Shown here: positions 36,563 through 50,512 of the stretch, one piece after another | Layout of the letters: every line of letters starts with the position of its first letter | Numbering within the stretch: position 1 is the first letter of the stretch | Assembly (NCBI RefSeq): GCF_000715075.1 | Contig: NC_134085.1 | Coordinates: 136,166,060-136,230,059 of the forward strand | Direction of reading: 5' to 3' | DNA: 64,000 bases | From: Nicotiana tabacum | Lineage: Eukaryota; Streptophyta; Magnoliopsida; Solanales; Solanaceae | The notes under the pieces: model-generated | What the model was told of the DNA's origin: nothing | Database searches by the model: none | Seen by the model: the letters and a program-made list of their open reading frames with translations, nothing else | Made by a program: the position numbers and the translations under genes

Positions 36563-38830
36563 TATGATGACCCGGCTGGTCGTTTTAAGAATTTAGGCCC
36601 CGATCCTCCATTAACTGCTTTCCCCGAGATTATTTCTGCTATTTTGATTTGCCGGGATGTTCGATTTTGAGTTTCGGAGAGTTTTGGGACACTTAGTCCC
36701 TAAATGAGAGCTTAAGTGTTGGAAAATTGACTGTAGTCGGAACAATGTGAAGACGGCCTCGGAATGAAAATCCGATAGTTCCATTAGCTCCATTGGGTGA
36801 TTTTGGGCTTAGTGCGTGTTCGGATTGTGTCTTGGAGGTCCGTAGCTAATTTAGGCTTGAAATGCCGAAAGTTGAATTTTTGAAGTTTCCCGTTCGATAG
36901 TGAGATTTTGATCCGAGGATCGGAATGGAATTACGGAAGTTGAAGTAGCTCCGTAGTGTTTAATGTGACGTGTGTGCAAAATTTTGGGTCATTCGGACGA
37001 GGTTTGATAGACTTTTTGATCGGAAGCGTATTTTTTAGAGTTTTTGGAACTCTTAGGCTTGAATCCGATGAAAAATAGGTGTTTTGATGTTGTTTTGGGC
37101 GTTCCGAAGGTTGGAACAAGTTTGAATGAAGTTATGGGATATGTTGGTAGGTTTGGTTGAGTCCCGGGGGCCTCGGGATAATTTCGGATGTTTGACGGAA
37201 AGATTTTTGGAGTTGGAGTTGCAGCTTCAGCTGTTCTTCTGTCATAACCACACCTGCAAGTGTGAGACCGCAGGTGAGGAGCCGCAGAAGTGGAATTGGG
37301 GGAGTTCAGCAGAGACCACAGAAGTGGTAGAGTTTCCGCAGGAGCGGTACCACATCTACGGAAGAGGAGTCGTAGATGCAGAAGATGGGTTTAAGTGAGA
37401 AGTCGCAGATGCGACAAGTGTTTTGCAAAAGCGGGACCGTAGATGTGGTCCCTTTATCGCAGATGCGGTAATAGCTGGGCAGAAATATGAAATTTCGAGG
37501 GTTTAGTTTTAAAAGTTGGAAATTCAATTTGAAGCTCGGGAGAGGGCGATTTTGAGAGGAGATTGAAGAGGAGATCAGTGGGTAACAATTCTTTAACTCT
37601 TTCTAGTTATATTCCATCAATCTATAGTTAGTTTCATCATTTAATTTCGTATTTGAGATGAAAATTGGGGAAAAATTGGAAGAAAGTTCTTAGACCTAAA
37701 ATTCGACTTTTGATCGGAAATTTGACCTTAGATTTGGATAATTTTGGTATGCATGAACTCGTGAGGGTATGAGAATTCTGAAAATATAAATTTTACCCGA
37801 TTCTCAGACGTGGGCCCGAGGGGAATTTTGGTCATTTTACCTAATTTCGCGTATTAGCTTAGAATTTCTTTGTAGAATCAGTTACTTAAAGTGTTATTTA
37901 CATTATGAAATTGAATTGAATAGATTTGGGCCATTTGGAGTCGAGTACTCGTGGCAAGAACATGGTTTCGAGTTGATTTTGAGCCGGTTCGAGGTAAGTG
38001 GCTTGCCTAATCTTGTGTGGGGGACCTTTCCCCTTAGGATTTGGTATATTTGGTAATTGAAATGCCTTGTACGTGAAGTGACGAGTGCGTACTTGTGCTA
38101 ATTGTTGGAAATCCGGTTTTCATTAAGTAATTACTAGTATGTTTCCTTTCCTGTTTTTATTACTCGCACTATTAAGCCTGTTGTAGCTTAGGAAAACATG
38201 TCTAAGTGATTTAATTGTTTTATTTGCTCAAACTGCCTTACTTGAATTTTGTGCAGCATGCTAGGCTAGAATTAGTTGTTGCCTTAATATGAAATTTGCC
38301 ATTTCTGAATATTTTCCTGTTGCTGCTGTGTATTTACATTGGGACTACGGATGTGAGATTTCGGTAGACCCCCCTTGTCTGTTTATTTGGGACTACGGAT
38401 GTGGGATTCCGGTAGACCCCCCCTTGTCTATTTATTTGGGACTACGGATGTGGGATTCCGGTAGATCCCGCTGCACAGTTATATGAAACTACGGGACTGC
38501 ACCCGGTAGATTTCCCCAGTACTGGGTATTTATATTTGGGACTACGGATCAGGATTTCGGTAGATCCCCGCGCACTGATAGTTGGACTACGGGACGGGAT
38601 CACGGGAGATCCACTGGATAGATGTAATTGGGACTACAGGACGGTATCCTGGAAGGTACCCCGATTGTTATCTCTGTGTTGAGTTGTATTACCTTCCGTA
38701 ATTATTTTGCCTCTGTTCTAGTTGTTGTTGCTCTTTCTATTCGCTGTTATTTCATAGTTGCACCTAATTATATTGTCTTGTTCTACACGGTTATACTTTG
38801 TATTTTATTTAACCTCAGTAGGGCCCTGAC
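36563..38830 (+). repeat. Solo LTR, left part
   Basis: Starts TATGATGACCCGGCTGGTC after TTCAT. The matching end and second TTCAT are at 49,996-50,001. No internal region or primer site is present, so this is a solo LTR of about 2.8 kb, split by element C. Orientation is uncertain. It holds short CGCAGATGCGG-type words (37,250-37,480) and a ~49-bp array. Confidence 0.75.
38341..38660. repeat. ~49-bp tandem repeats in the solo LTR
   Basis: About seven units with GGGACTACGGATGTGGGATT and CGGTAGA(C/T)CCC, starting at 38,341, 38,389 and 38,438, then increasingly degenerate. Confidence 0.8.
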
Positions 38831-41526
38831 TGTCACGACCCAAACTGGAGGGCCATGACTAGCACCCGACCACACTTGCCGAGCACCAACGTACATTTCA
38901 TCTAACCTTCATTATTATCTTTTAGGACTGACGAGATCAATATAAATGGTAGACCTGGATCATGGACAACCAACAATAAAATATGACGGCATGAACATAC
39001 ATAGCAGGGGATGACCAGACAATCAAGAAACTGCATATAAGGTATGAGCTACCACGCTACTATGAAAGACTATACAACAAAAACTAGCCGACAAGGCATA
39101 CCAAACTATACATGAGTCGACACCTGTCTATGAGCCTCTAAAGGAACATAAGTGCTGCAACATAGCCGGAACAGGGCCCCGACATACCCATAATGTCTAT
39201 AACAAAAATGCATACCAAGACCAAGGCAAGTCCGGAGAAGGGATCTCGCCAATCACCGCTGAACTGGACAGCCTACTATGGTGGGGGAGCTGCACCTGCC
39301 TGTCTATCAGGACCTGCAGCATGACATGCAGCGTCCACAAATAAAAGGACGTCAGTACGAATAAAATACTGAGTATGTAAGGCAGGGAACCATAAATACG
39401 ATCAGTAATGTAAGCAAGGATAGAGAATATACAACCTGTAACATCTTAGTACCTCTGAGGGCTACTTACATGAAATGCATGATACATATGTATAAATACA
39501 TAAACCATTAAAGCATTCGCCTCTGTGGGCATCATCATCATCATATCGTACCCGGCCATAATAGGCTCGATAAAAAAACGTACCCGGCCATCATAAGGCT
39601 CGGTAGAATCATACCTGGCCACGTGGAGCTCGGTAAAACCCAACTAATCAGTTGTTGCACAATAGGTGCCGTACCCGGTCAACTATAGCGTGGCTTGGTA
39701 GAGTAAAATAGATACATATATATAATGCATGCTCGACTCATGGAATCACATTCTAAACCTTTCGGAGTGACGTAAGGTCGGTATCCTCTGTACACGTTAT
39801 TAGGACTAACTCTTCACTATGAACCTTATAAGAATCAGGAAGTACCAACAACATTGATAACATAAGAATAAAAGAAGCAACATTAACATCAATCGTTCCA
39901 TAAGAGGGAAAACAATGCAAGTACTGCTAGCTTCTAAGAGTAGAGTATCTTGGAAGCTCGTTCATTACATTATGTACAATCGGGGTCTTGCAAAAGAAGG
40001 AAAAGGATAGCCTCACATACCTTGTATATACTGCCCCAATCTCAAGCTATGCAATTGTCAAAACTACTTAGTCTACAATAAGAGAAACGATACTATCGTT
40101 ATCATTTAAGCGTCATAACTATTATGTATCGACCACAACCTATTTTACGATGAAACGGACAGCACCTCCCCTATATATATGACCTCACACCATTCAAAAC
40201 AGTCACCAAACAGCCCAACCAACATCAATAATAAACATATTGAGCCTCCCAAAATAGTCCACACACAGCCTAATCACTCCATACATACGACGACCACCGT
40301 AGTCGTGTCAAACAACGTGGAAATGTTATGAATAACTATCAGCCCATAACCCTACATATATATGGTGTTTCTCCACACCCTTCCTCCTCCAAAACTCCAC
40401 AAGATAGTATTAAAATACGCAGCCCAACAACAACGCAAAACAGTCCACAAAATAATAACATTACTACCAAGCCTTTCGATATATATTTCACAAGTTCTAG
40501 CTTCAATGTCTTAGCCGCAACTTGGATAATCTTAAATACATATAGAGTAAGAGGTTCCTTACCTTTATAAAGAAAGAATAACTCTAATTTGACCTTATAT
40601 TTCCATGAAATATCCCTCCAATGCTGCCACAACAACAAAAAAGTGAAACTAGCAATCAATTAGTGTTTTTCGGCACTAGAATCACTTTAGAAGGCTTGAA
40701 ATCACCTAGGATTGATTTTAAGAACATGAGGGAGTATTTACAGAACATAAACCCTTTAAAACAACCTCTCACACGAGCTGGAACGACACAAAAATGAGCA
40801 ACAACAAGAAGAACAAGAGACTTACTAGCGCCACGGAATTCCCGACACTTGATTTGTGTTGTTTGCCATTTTTTGGGTCTTGAATCTTGAGAGAACCTTG
40901 AGAGGATGTTCCTAGGGTTCTAAGGTCTGAAAATAGTGAGAAGAAATGACTTAAAACGGGTTGGAGGCATCCTATATAGGTCCAAATATCTTAAACCGCC
41001 TTAGTGGGCCCCATAGAGAGGTGCTTGGCGCAGTCTCGCGAAAATGCGAATATCTCTCTACTCCGAGATCGTATCGATGAACGGTTTAATGCGTTGGAAA
41101 CTAGACTCATAGATATTTAATTTGGTTGGTATATCACCCCGTAATTCCTTGTAAATTATGAGAAAAGATTAGAAACATTTGACCTAATGTTTAAGTAAAA
41201 TTATGAACCTAAGTTGCGACAACTTTTGTCGACTTTTGTTTCATAACTCGTTTGACTTCAAGACTTATGATACGGATATTATATGATTAAAATACCTTAA
41301 TAAATGACCTATTGAGTGTATTAAGCACCGCTAGATTACCTGAAAATACGAGTTACAACATCCTTGATTCGTTTAACTTCTAATACTGGTTAATCACCCT
41401 TATACACTCTTGTATCACTTAAGACCAATAGGATTGACTTCTTATCATCTAAAAGATAATTCCTTCTTGGATTTATGTTAACTAATATATGGCATGAACT
41501 AACACATGTGGATATGGGTTGTAACA
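38831..41526 (-). repeat. 3' LTR of element C
   Basis: Begins TGTCACGACCCAAACTGG and ends GGGTTGTAACA. It contains about five ~35-bp imperfect units with TACCCGGCCA and GGCTCGGTA at 39,546-39,710. Open frames inside it are chance. Confidence 0.92.
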
Positions 41527-41540
41527 CCCTCCCCCCTTAG
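41527..41540 (-). other. Polypurine tract of element C
   Basis: The minus strand reads TAAGGGGGGAGGG immediately before the LTR start. Confidence 0.85.
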
Positions 41541-41767
41541 GAACATTCGTCCTCGAATGTAAGGGTTTATGGGGAGTTTAAATCATCGTGGATTCCAATG
41601 GAAATTTCCGATCAATTTTCCCCTATAAAATGGTCACTAGCAAAACTTGCAAGTAATTAAGCCCAACATATGGCTTCACAAGGTTACACAAAGCATTATG
41701 CGTATTTACATTATCTACATATCACCATTTTGTATTAAGGAGGAGTATTCTCAAATTATTGCTTACC

Positions 41768-44700
41768 TCATAGAGCCGTTTCACCTTCCAATGTATCCTG
41801 TCTTCCACCAGCATCCTTGTTATCTTCATTCTGGAATAAGTAAGGGTATTTTGACTTCATCTCCTTTTCTGCTTCCCATGTCATTTCTTCCATATTTTTG
41901 TTCCTCCACAATACTTTGACGGAAGCTACATCTTTTGTTCTCAGCTTGCGGACTTGCCGATCTAATATTGCCACTGGCACTTCTTCATATGATAGGTCCT
42001 CTGTAACTTGTACATCTTTGATAGGGACAACTAGAGAAGGGTCTCCAATGCATTTTCTCAACATAGATACATGGAATACCGGGTGGACAAATTCCAATTC
42101 GGATGGCAATTCTAACTCATAAGCAACCTGTCCAATCCGTCGAAGAATTTTATACGGCCCGATATACCTTGGACTCAGCTTACCTTTCTTCCCAAAATGC
42201 ATAATACCCTTCATTGGTGAGATCCTCAGGAAAACCCAATCACCAACCTCAAACTCTAGATCACGACGTCGGACATCAGAATAAGACTTTTGCCTGCTTT
42301 GTGCCGTCCTCAATCGCTCCTGTATCACTTTCACCTTCTCAATAGCTTGGTGAATCAAATCTGGGCCATATAATTCTGTTTCACCGACTTCGAACCATCC
42401 AACTGGTGATCTACATCTCCTTTCGTATAGTGCCTCGTATGGGGCCATTTTAATACTGGAATGGTAGCTATTGTTATAGGCGAATTCTATGAGTGGAAGA
42501 TGATTATCCCAATTCCCCTTAAAATCTAGAACACATGCTCGTAGCATATCTTCCAGTGTCTGAATGGTACGTTCAGCCTGTCCGTCAGTCTGCGGATGAA
42601 ATGCAGTGCTAAGATTTACCTGTGTGCCTAAACCCTTCTGGAAAGACCTCCAAAAGTTAGCCGTAAATTGAGCTCCTCGGTCTGATATAATAGATATGGG
42701 CACACCATGAAGCCTAACAATCTCATTGATATACAACTTCGCATAATCTTCAGCCGTGTAAGTTGTCTTTACTGACAGAAAATGGGCACATTTTGTAAGT
42801 CGATCAATTATCACCCAGATGGAGTCAAACTTATGATAAGAGCGAGGTAATCCAATAATGAAGTCCATATTAATCACCTCCCACTTCCAGGTCGGAATCT
42901 CTATATTTTGAAGCAATCCACCGGGTTTCTGATGTTCTATCTTTACTTGTTGACAATTGGGACACTGGGCTACAAATTCTGCAATAGACTTCTTCATATT
43001 ATCCCACCAATACTGCTCCTTGACATCATGATACATCTTTGTCGAGCCGGGATGGATGGAATATCGGGATTGATGAATCTCATTCATAATCTTCTCTCGC
43101 AACCCTGCCACATTAGGCACACACAATCGGCTCTGGTATCTCAGTGCCCCGTCTTTTCCGATCCCAAAAGCCATACTTTTACACTGTTGAATGCTTTCTC
43201 TTAATCGTACTAAGATAGGATCTTCATATTGTCGTGGTTTTACCTCGGCTACCAAAGATGATTCTGATATATTCTGTACAGTAACACTTTCATCATCAGA
43301 GTCTAACAATCTTATTCTCATATTGGCTAGCTGATGAAACTCTTTAATCAACCCCCATCTACCTGCCTCAATATGTACTAAGCTTCCCATTGATTTACGG
43401 CTGAGAGCGTCTGCCACAACATTGGCTTTACCGGGATGATACAATATCTCGACGTCGTAGTCTTTCAATAATTCAAGCCACCTACGCTGCATCAAATTCA
43501 ACTCTTTCTGCTTGAAGATGTATTGTAAACTCTTGTGATCTGTGTAGATGTCAACATGGACGCCGTATAAGCAGTGCCGCCATATCTTCAAAGCATATAT
43601 TACTGCAGCCAATTCCAAATCATGGGTTGGATAATTCTTTTCATGCTTCTTCAATTGTCTTGATGCATAAGCAATCACATTCCCACGCTGCATCAATACG
43701 CACCCCAAACCTATACCTGAGGCATCACAATACACCACATAACCTTCTGTTCCTTCAGGAAGAGTGAGCACTAGTGCAGATGTCAATCGATTCTTCAGCT
43801 CCTGAAAACTACGTTCACAAGTGTCAGACCACTGGAATTTGGTAGCTTTTTGTGTTAACTTAGTCAATGGTGATGATATAGAGGAAAATCCTTCTACAAA
43901 CCGCCTATAATATCTTGCTAGCCCTAGGAAGCTGCGGACTTCTGATGGTGTTGTAGGTCTCGGCCAATTCTTTACTGCATCAATCTTCTGAGTGTCGACA
44001 CTAATACCCTCATCAGATATCACATAGCCAAGGAATGCTACTGAGTTCAGCTAGAATTCACATTTGGAGAGCTTAGCATATAACTTACGATCCTGAAGCG
44101 TCTGTAATACTATCCGCAAGTGGCCCGCATGTTCCACCTCCGAACGAGAATACACTAGAATGTCATCAATGAATACAATCACGAACACATCAAGATAGGG
44201 CCTGAATATAGTATTCATGAGATCCATAAAAGCTGCTGGGGTATTTGTTAGCCCGAACGACATCACCAAGAACTCAAAGTGCCCATATCTTGTCCGGAAG
44301 GCCGTCTTTGGAATATCCTTCTCCCTAACCCTCACCTGATGATACCCTGAACATAAATCAATTTTGGAGAAATACTTGGCACCCTGGAGTTGGTCAAACA
44401 GGTCATCAATTCTTGGAAGTGGATACTTGTTCTTTTTAGTAGACTTATTCAACTGTCGATAGTCGATACAAATCCGTAATGACCCGTCTTTCTTCCACAC
44501 GAATAGGACTGGTGCACCCCAAGGTGAAGTGCTAGGCCTAATAAAGCCCTTATACAGCAAGTCTTTCAACTGCACCTTCAACTCTCGCAACTCTGCCGGG
44601 GCCATTCTGTATAGAGGAATAGAGATCGGTTGAGTGTCAGGCAACACATCAATGCTAAACTCAATCTCCCTTTTAGGAGGAAGGTCAGGGAGTTCATTTG

Positions 44701-44768
44701 GGAAAACATCTGGGAATTCGTTGACCACAGGGATTAATTGTAAAGTAGGCGGTTTCGCCTCCGCATCC
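41768..44768 (-). pseudogene. Pol of element C: RT, RNase H, integrase, chromodomain
   Basis: RT segment 44,728-44,051 has [20 protein letters not shown], the IDLCSGYHQ region and the active site [13 protein letters not shown] at 44,051-44,053 splits it from a 751-codon open segment (44,023-41,768). That segment holds the rest of RT, RNase H ([18 protein letters not shown]), the integrase zinc-binding region (H...H...CPNCQQVK), the catalytic core with D in MDFIIGLP, D in SDRGAQF and E in [11 protein letters not shown], and a C-terminal chromodomain ([13 protein letters not shown]...[14 protein letters not shown]). The chromodomain is thought to steer integration to heterochromatin. Apart from the stop and the upstream frameshift the enzyme parts look well preserved. 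Confidence 0.92.
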
Positions 44769-46592
44769 CTAACGCGAACGAGATGATAAATGTACTTTTG
44801 AGATCATTTTCCTTGCCTTAAGATAGGAAATAAACCTACCTTTCGGTGTAGCAATGTTCCCTTTCCATTCAATGACGGGTTCACCCGGAAATTGGAACCT
44901 AACCATCTTCGTACGACAGTCAACATTTGCATAGCATGAGGCCAACCAGTCCATTCCCATTATCACATCAAAATCAACCATTTCTAACTCAAATAAATTT
45001 GCCGAGGTTTGACGACTACAAATCATCACAGTGCAACCTCTATATACCCTTCTAGAAATCACAGAATCTCCTATCGAAGTAGATACTACGAGAGGTTTAC
45101 TTATCAATTCAGGTTCAATGCCAAACTTATTAGCCACAAAGTGTGTAACATATGATAATGTAGATCCCGGATCAATCATCGCATATACATCATAAGAAAA
45201 CACAGATATAATACCTGTAACAACATCTGGAGACGACTCGAGATCCTGTCGACCTACTAGAGCATAGGTTCGATTTTGAGCACCACTCGAACTCGGCACT
45301 GCACCTCTACCCCTACCACGACTTGTCGACTGCTGAAAACCCCGTGCTGGAGGTCGAACTGATGAGGAAGAACCAGACACAGATCCAGTCGGCTGAGCCA
45401 TACCATCACCTCCTCTATTAGGACAATCCCGCATCATATGGCCAGGCTGCCCGCACGAATAGCATGCATCAGAACCTCGACGACACAGTCCAAAGTGGGC
45501 CTTGCCGCACTGATCACAATGTGGTATTGGGGGTCTCATCTGACTAGTATCCCTGTGATGTTGCGAGCCAGATGCCCGCGAACTCTGACCTGGACCAGAA
45601 TAGGATCGATCATATCGAGGCCTCTAAAACTGTGGAGGAGCACTAGCTACAGGTGGCGCCGAACTCCTCGAAAATTGTGGCCTGATGCGGCCTCTGAAGT
45701 CATCAGAATACCCTGCAAATCTCGCCCTCTTACGCTGGCCTATATCCTGCTCCCTAACTGCCTTCTGCTGGCGCTTACGATCCTCTAGGGTCTGGGCATA
45801 AGCTTGAATACGGGAAATATCCATGCCCTCCACCAAGGAGGCTGTCGTACACTCATTTATCAGATGTGGTCCCAACCCATTCACGAACATATGCACCCTA
45901 TCACTCATCTGGGCCACCATATGGGGAGCATACCTTGCCAAAGAATCAAACTGCATACTGTACTCTCGCACACTCATATTACCTTGTCTAAGGTTCAAGA
46001 ACTTATCAGCTCTAGCTCGTCGTATCTCAACTGGCAAGTAGTGACGAAGAAAGGCCTCAGAAAATTCCTTCCACACAGCTGGAGGAGGGTTCGGACCCCT
46101 GGATCTCTCCCAACTATCATACTAGAGAACCGCTAAATCCCGTAGCCGATAAGAAGCTAACTCTACTGCCTCTGTATCACTAACATGCATAACCCGAAGT
46201 GTACGATGAACCTGGTCAATAAAAGTCTGTGGGTCCTCCTTGGGGTCTGATCCGGTAAACACTGGAGGGTCTAAATTAATAAAATCACGAACTCTTGTAC
46301 TAACTGGTTTCTCAGCAGCACTTGTATTCTGCCTCTGAGCCTGAGCATCTACCAAGCTAGTCAATAACTGCAAAGCACTCCGCATATCCTGGTCTGGAGT
46401 GCTAGACGGAAGAACTGGAGGCGCTGGGTGCCTTCTAATATCCTCTGGAGGAGATGGAGTAGATGAGGTATGAGAGGGCATCTCACTTTGAGCCTCACTT
46501 TGTCCTGCTCTGACTTGGGGCACCTGACTGGTACCCTCTCCCGCTGCTGTATCATGCCGTCTACTAATCGTTTGCTTCCTAGTCGAAGGCAT
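44769..46592 (-). pseudogene. Gag-protease of element C (two stops, one frameshift)
   Basis: The start is the ATG at 46,592 (MPSTRKQTIS). The gag domain spans 46,300-45,700 (FINLDPPVFTGSDP, FLRHYLPVEIRRARADKF). TAG stops lie at 46,122-46,124 and at 45,624-45,626. Downstream is a canonical zinc knuckle CYSCGQPGHMMRDC and an aspartic protease with DPGSTLSYV at the active site and FDVIMGMDWL. A short deletion near 44,790, seen by comparison with element E, shifts the frame before RT. In intact relatives gag, protease and pol form one polyprotein. Confidence 0.9.
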
Positions 46593-46781
46593 CACTAAAA
46601 AAAAACAAGGTGAATATTAGAGACGAACACTTACGACTCAACTCTATGCACGATCTAGATTTAGGAAGAAGGTAACAACCCTAGATGTCATGTAGCCTCC
46701 TAATTATAAATGTGGCACGCTATACATCCATAATCAAGAATCTACTAGACACGGCTCATAGACAATCCCTAGGAAAGACTT

Positions 46782-46793
46782 GCTCTGATACCA
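46782..46793 (-). promoter_or_regulatory. Primer binding site of element C (initiator Met tRNA)
   Basis: The minus strand reads TGGTATCAGAGC, the standard complement of the plant initiator tRNA-Met 3' end, a few bases inside the 5' LTR. Confidence 0.92.
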
Positions 46794-46797
46794 AGTT

Positions 46798-49487
46798 TGT
46801 CACGACCCAAACTGGAGGGCCATGACTAGCACCCGACCACACTTGCCGAGCACCAACGTACATTTCATCTAACCTTCATTATTATCTTTTAGGGCTGACA
46901 AGATCAATATAAATGGTAGACCTGGATCATGGACAACCAACAATAAAATATGACGGCATGAACATACATAGCAGGGGATGACCAGACAATCAAGAAACTG
47001 CATATAAGGTATGAGCTACCACGCTACTATGAAAGACTATACAACAAAAACTAGCCGACAAGGCATACCAAACTATACATGAGTCGACACCTGTCTATGA
47101 GCCTCTAAAGGAACATAAGTGCTGCAACATAGCCGGAACAGGGCCCCCACATACCCATAATGTCTATAACAAAAATGCATACCAAGACCAAGGCAAGTCC
47201 GGAGAAGGGATCTCGCCAATCACCGCTGAACTGGACAGCCTACTATGGTAGGGGAGCTTCACCTGCCTGTCTATCAGGACCTGTAGCATGACATGCACAG
47301 TCTACAAATAAAAGGACGTCAGTACGAATAAAGTACTGAGTATGTAAGGCAGGGAACCATAAATACGATCAGTAATGTAAGCAAGGATAGAGAATATACA
47401 ACCTGTAACATCTTAGTACCTCTGAGGGCTACTTACATGAAATGCATGATACATATGTATAAATACATAAACCCTTAAAACATTCGCCTCTGTGGGCATC
47501 ATCATCATCATATCGTACCCGGCCATAATAGGCTCGGTAAAAAAACGTACCCGGCCATCATAAGGCTCGGTAGAATCGTACCCGGCCACGTGGAGCTCGG
47601 TAAAACCCAACTGATCAGTGGTTGCACAATAGGTGCCGTACCCGGACAACTATAGCGTGGCTCGGTAGAGTAAAATAGATACATATATATAATGCATGCT
47701 CGACTCATGGAATCAAATTCTAAACCTTTCGGAGTGACGTAAGGTCGGCATCCTCTGTACACGTTATTAGGACCAACTCTTCATTACGAACCTTATAAGA
47801 ATCAGAAAGTACCAACAACATTTAAGAATAAGAGAAGCAACATTAACATCAATCGTTCCATAAGAGGGAAAACAATGTAAGTACTGCTAGCTTCTAAGAG
47901 TAGAGTATCTTTGGAAGCTCGTTCATTACTTTATATACAATTGGGGTCGTGCAAAAGAAGGAAAAGAATAGCCTCACATACCTTGTATATACTGCCCCAA
48001 TCTCAAGCTATGCAATTGTCAAAACTACTTAGTCTACAATAAGAGAAACGATACTATCGTTATCATTTAAGCGTCATAACTATTATGTATCGACCACAAC
48101 CTATTTTACGATGAAACGGACAACACCTCCCCTATATATATGACCTCACACCATTCAAAACAGTCACCAAACAGCCCAAACAACATCAATAATAAACATA
48201 TTGAGCCTCCCAAAATAGTCCACACACAGCCTAATCACTCTATACATACGACAACCACAGTAGTCGTGTCAAACAACCTGGAAATGTTATGAATAACTAT
48301 CAGCCCATAACCCTACATATATATGGTGTTTCTACACACCCTTACTCCTCCAAAACTCCACAATATAGTATTAAAATACGCAGCCCAACAACAACGCAAA
48401 ACAGTCCACAAAACAATAACATTACTACCAAGCCTTTCGATATATATTTCACAAGTTCTAGCTTCAATGTCTTAGCCGCAACTTGGATAATCTTAAATAA
48501 ATATAGAGTAAGAGGTTCCTTACCTTTATACAGAAAGAATAACTCCAATTTGACATTAAATTTCCATGAAATATCCCTCCAATGCTGCCACAACAACAAA
48601 AAAGCGAAACTAGCGATCAATTAGTGTTTTTTGGCACTAGAATCACTTTAGAAGGCTTGAAATCACCTAGGATTGATATTAAGAACATGAGGGAGTTTTT
48701 ACAGAACATAAACCCTTTAAAACAACCTCCCACACGAGCTGGAACGACACAAAAATGAGCAACAACAAGAAGAACAAGAGACTTACTAGCGCCACGGAAT
48801 TCCCGACACTTGATTTGTGTTGTTTGCCCTTTTTTGGGTCTTGAATCTTGAGAGAACCTTGAGAGGATGTTCCTAGGGTTCTAAGGTCTGAAAATAGTGA
48901 GAATAAATGACTTAAAACGGGTTTGAGGCATCCTATATAGGTCCAAATATCTTAAACCGCCTTAGTGGGCCCCATAGAGAGGTGCTTGGCGCAGTCTCGC
49001 GAAAATGCGAATATCTCTCTACTCCGAGATCGTATCGATGAACGGTTTAATGCATTGGAAACTAGACTCATAGATATTTAATTTGGTTGGTATATCACCC
49101 CGTAATTCCTTGTAAATTATGAGAAAAGATTAGAAACATTTGACCTAATATTTAAGTAAAATTATGAACCTAAGTTGCGACAACTTTTGTCGACTTTTGT
49201 TTCATAACTCGTTTGACTTCAAGACTTATGATACGGATATTATATGATTAAAATACCTTAATAAATGACCTCTTGAGTGTATTAAGCACCGCTAGATTAT
49301 CTGAAAATACGAGTTACAACATCCTTGATTCGTTTAACTTCTAATACTGGTTTATCACCCTTATACACTCTTGTATCACTTATGACCAATAGGATTGACT
49401 TCTTATCATCTAAAAGATAATTCCTTATTGGATTTATATTAACTAATATATGGCATGAACTAACACATGTGGATATGGGTTGTAACA
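46798..49487 (-). repeat. 5' LTR of element C
   Basis: Same borders and internal ~35-bp CCCGGCCA/GGCTCGG units (47,515-47,672) as the other LTR. The 6-bp length difference and sparse substitutions indicate a fairly recent insertion. Confidence 0.92.
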
Positions 49488-50001
49488 CTGACCTTCCTCG
49501 TCACTACCCGATCGAGGTTAGGCTTGACACTTACTGAGTACTGCTGTGGTGTACTCTTGCCCTTTTTGCGTATGTTTTTCATGTACAGATCTAGGTACCT
49601 TGACTCAAACTTACCATCCTTGAGGTTAGGCGACCGTTCAGAGACTTCGAGGTATATCTGCCGGTCCAGAGACCGAGGAGTCTCTCTCCACTCTCTCTTA
49701 TAGTTACCGCCCTTCTGTATTTCTTTTGTTTTAGACTATTTTGGAGTTAGAGCACTATGTAGTGATCCTTAGCATGTGATTCATGGGTTTCCGAGTCATG
49801 GAGATATGTATCGGTTTCTGAGAGTTAAATATTGTGTATGCCGAGCGACACTTTTAAACACTGTCTTATTACTCTAATTTTGTTTAAAATTGTTTTACTT
49901 CCACAAATTGATTTATTTTCCGCAATTTAGGCTTACCTAGTCGTAGGGACTAGGTGCCGTCACGACGGTTCACGGAGGGCGAACCGTGTCATGACATTCA
50001 T
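49488..50001 (+). repeat. Solo LTR, right part, and its TTCAT duplication
   Basis: Resumes after element C with its CTGAC copy and ends CCGTGTCATGACA at 49,996, followed by TTCAT. It includes GAGGTTAGGCG and the CTAGTCGTAGGGACTAGGTG palindromic stretch typical of such LTR ends. Confidence 0.75.
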
Positions 50002-50512
50002 TAGGTAAGTTAGTACGATAACTAAGAAATATTTTCATTCATTATACTTCAATATATTACGTGGAACCAATTTCATCTTTAGAAAGTCAAAAAAAATTGA
50101 GTTTCCTTTTTTGATGAAGTTTTTAAACCTACACCTGTACCGCACCCACATAGATTTAAATTATTTTTATTTTGACTCATCCCGCCCTGCCCCGCCCCGC
50201 ACCCAAATATGTTTAAACCCGCACTGCCCTATTGCCATCCCTAAGGAAAATCACTGTTGAGCCAGTTTACCGTTGCTATTTTCTAATTTATTTTTAAAAA
50301 GTTCATTTGACCGTTGGCAATGATCAGCTTTCAATTTGACCGTTGCCCAACAGATATTTTGCAAGAACAGTCCTTTTTTGGGCAATTATTTTCAAAATAA
50401 CACTTTTAGTAATTACTAACCCTTTGAAAAACTATAAATACACCCCCTCTCTTTTTCATTTCATCACCTATCTCTCATTTCTCAAACTTAAATTCTCAAT
50501 GCAAGTTAAATC

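Larger units (their letters stand above)
38826..49492 (-). mobile_element. Element C: complete chromodomain Ty3/Gypsy retrotransposon (10.66 kb)
   Basis: 5-bp duplication CTGAC at 38,826-38,830 and 49,488-49,492. LTRs are 38,831-41,526 and 46,798-49,487, with scattered differences between them. Internal order on the minus strand: initiator-Met primer site, gag, protease, RT, RNase H, integrase, chromodomain, purine tract. Order, long LTRs and chromodomain fit the Del/Tekay clade of chromoviruses. The reading frames are broken, so this copy is probably not autonomous. Confidence 0.93.
35876..50251. mobile_element. Inner hAT-like GC-rich inverted-repeat element
   Basis: The inverted ends TAGGGATGG(T/C)AA at 35,884 and 50,243 are followed on both sides by GGGGCGGGG-like DNA. 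Flanking 8-mers AGAAAAAT and AGGAAAAT differ at one base. Remaining own sequence is 35,884-36,557 and 50,002-50,243, AT-rich with no reading frame, so it is non-autonomous. Confidence 0.7.

Noticed and set aside
40328..40570. Frames shared by the LTRs of C (also 48,289-48,624) and by E
   Set aside because: Lie wholly within LTRs, mutually inconsistent between copies, no domain.
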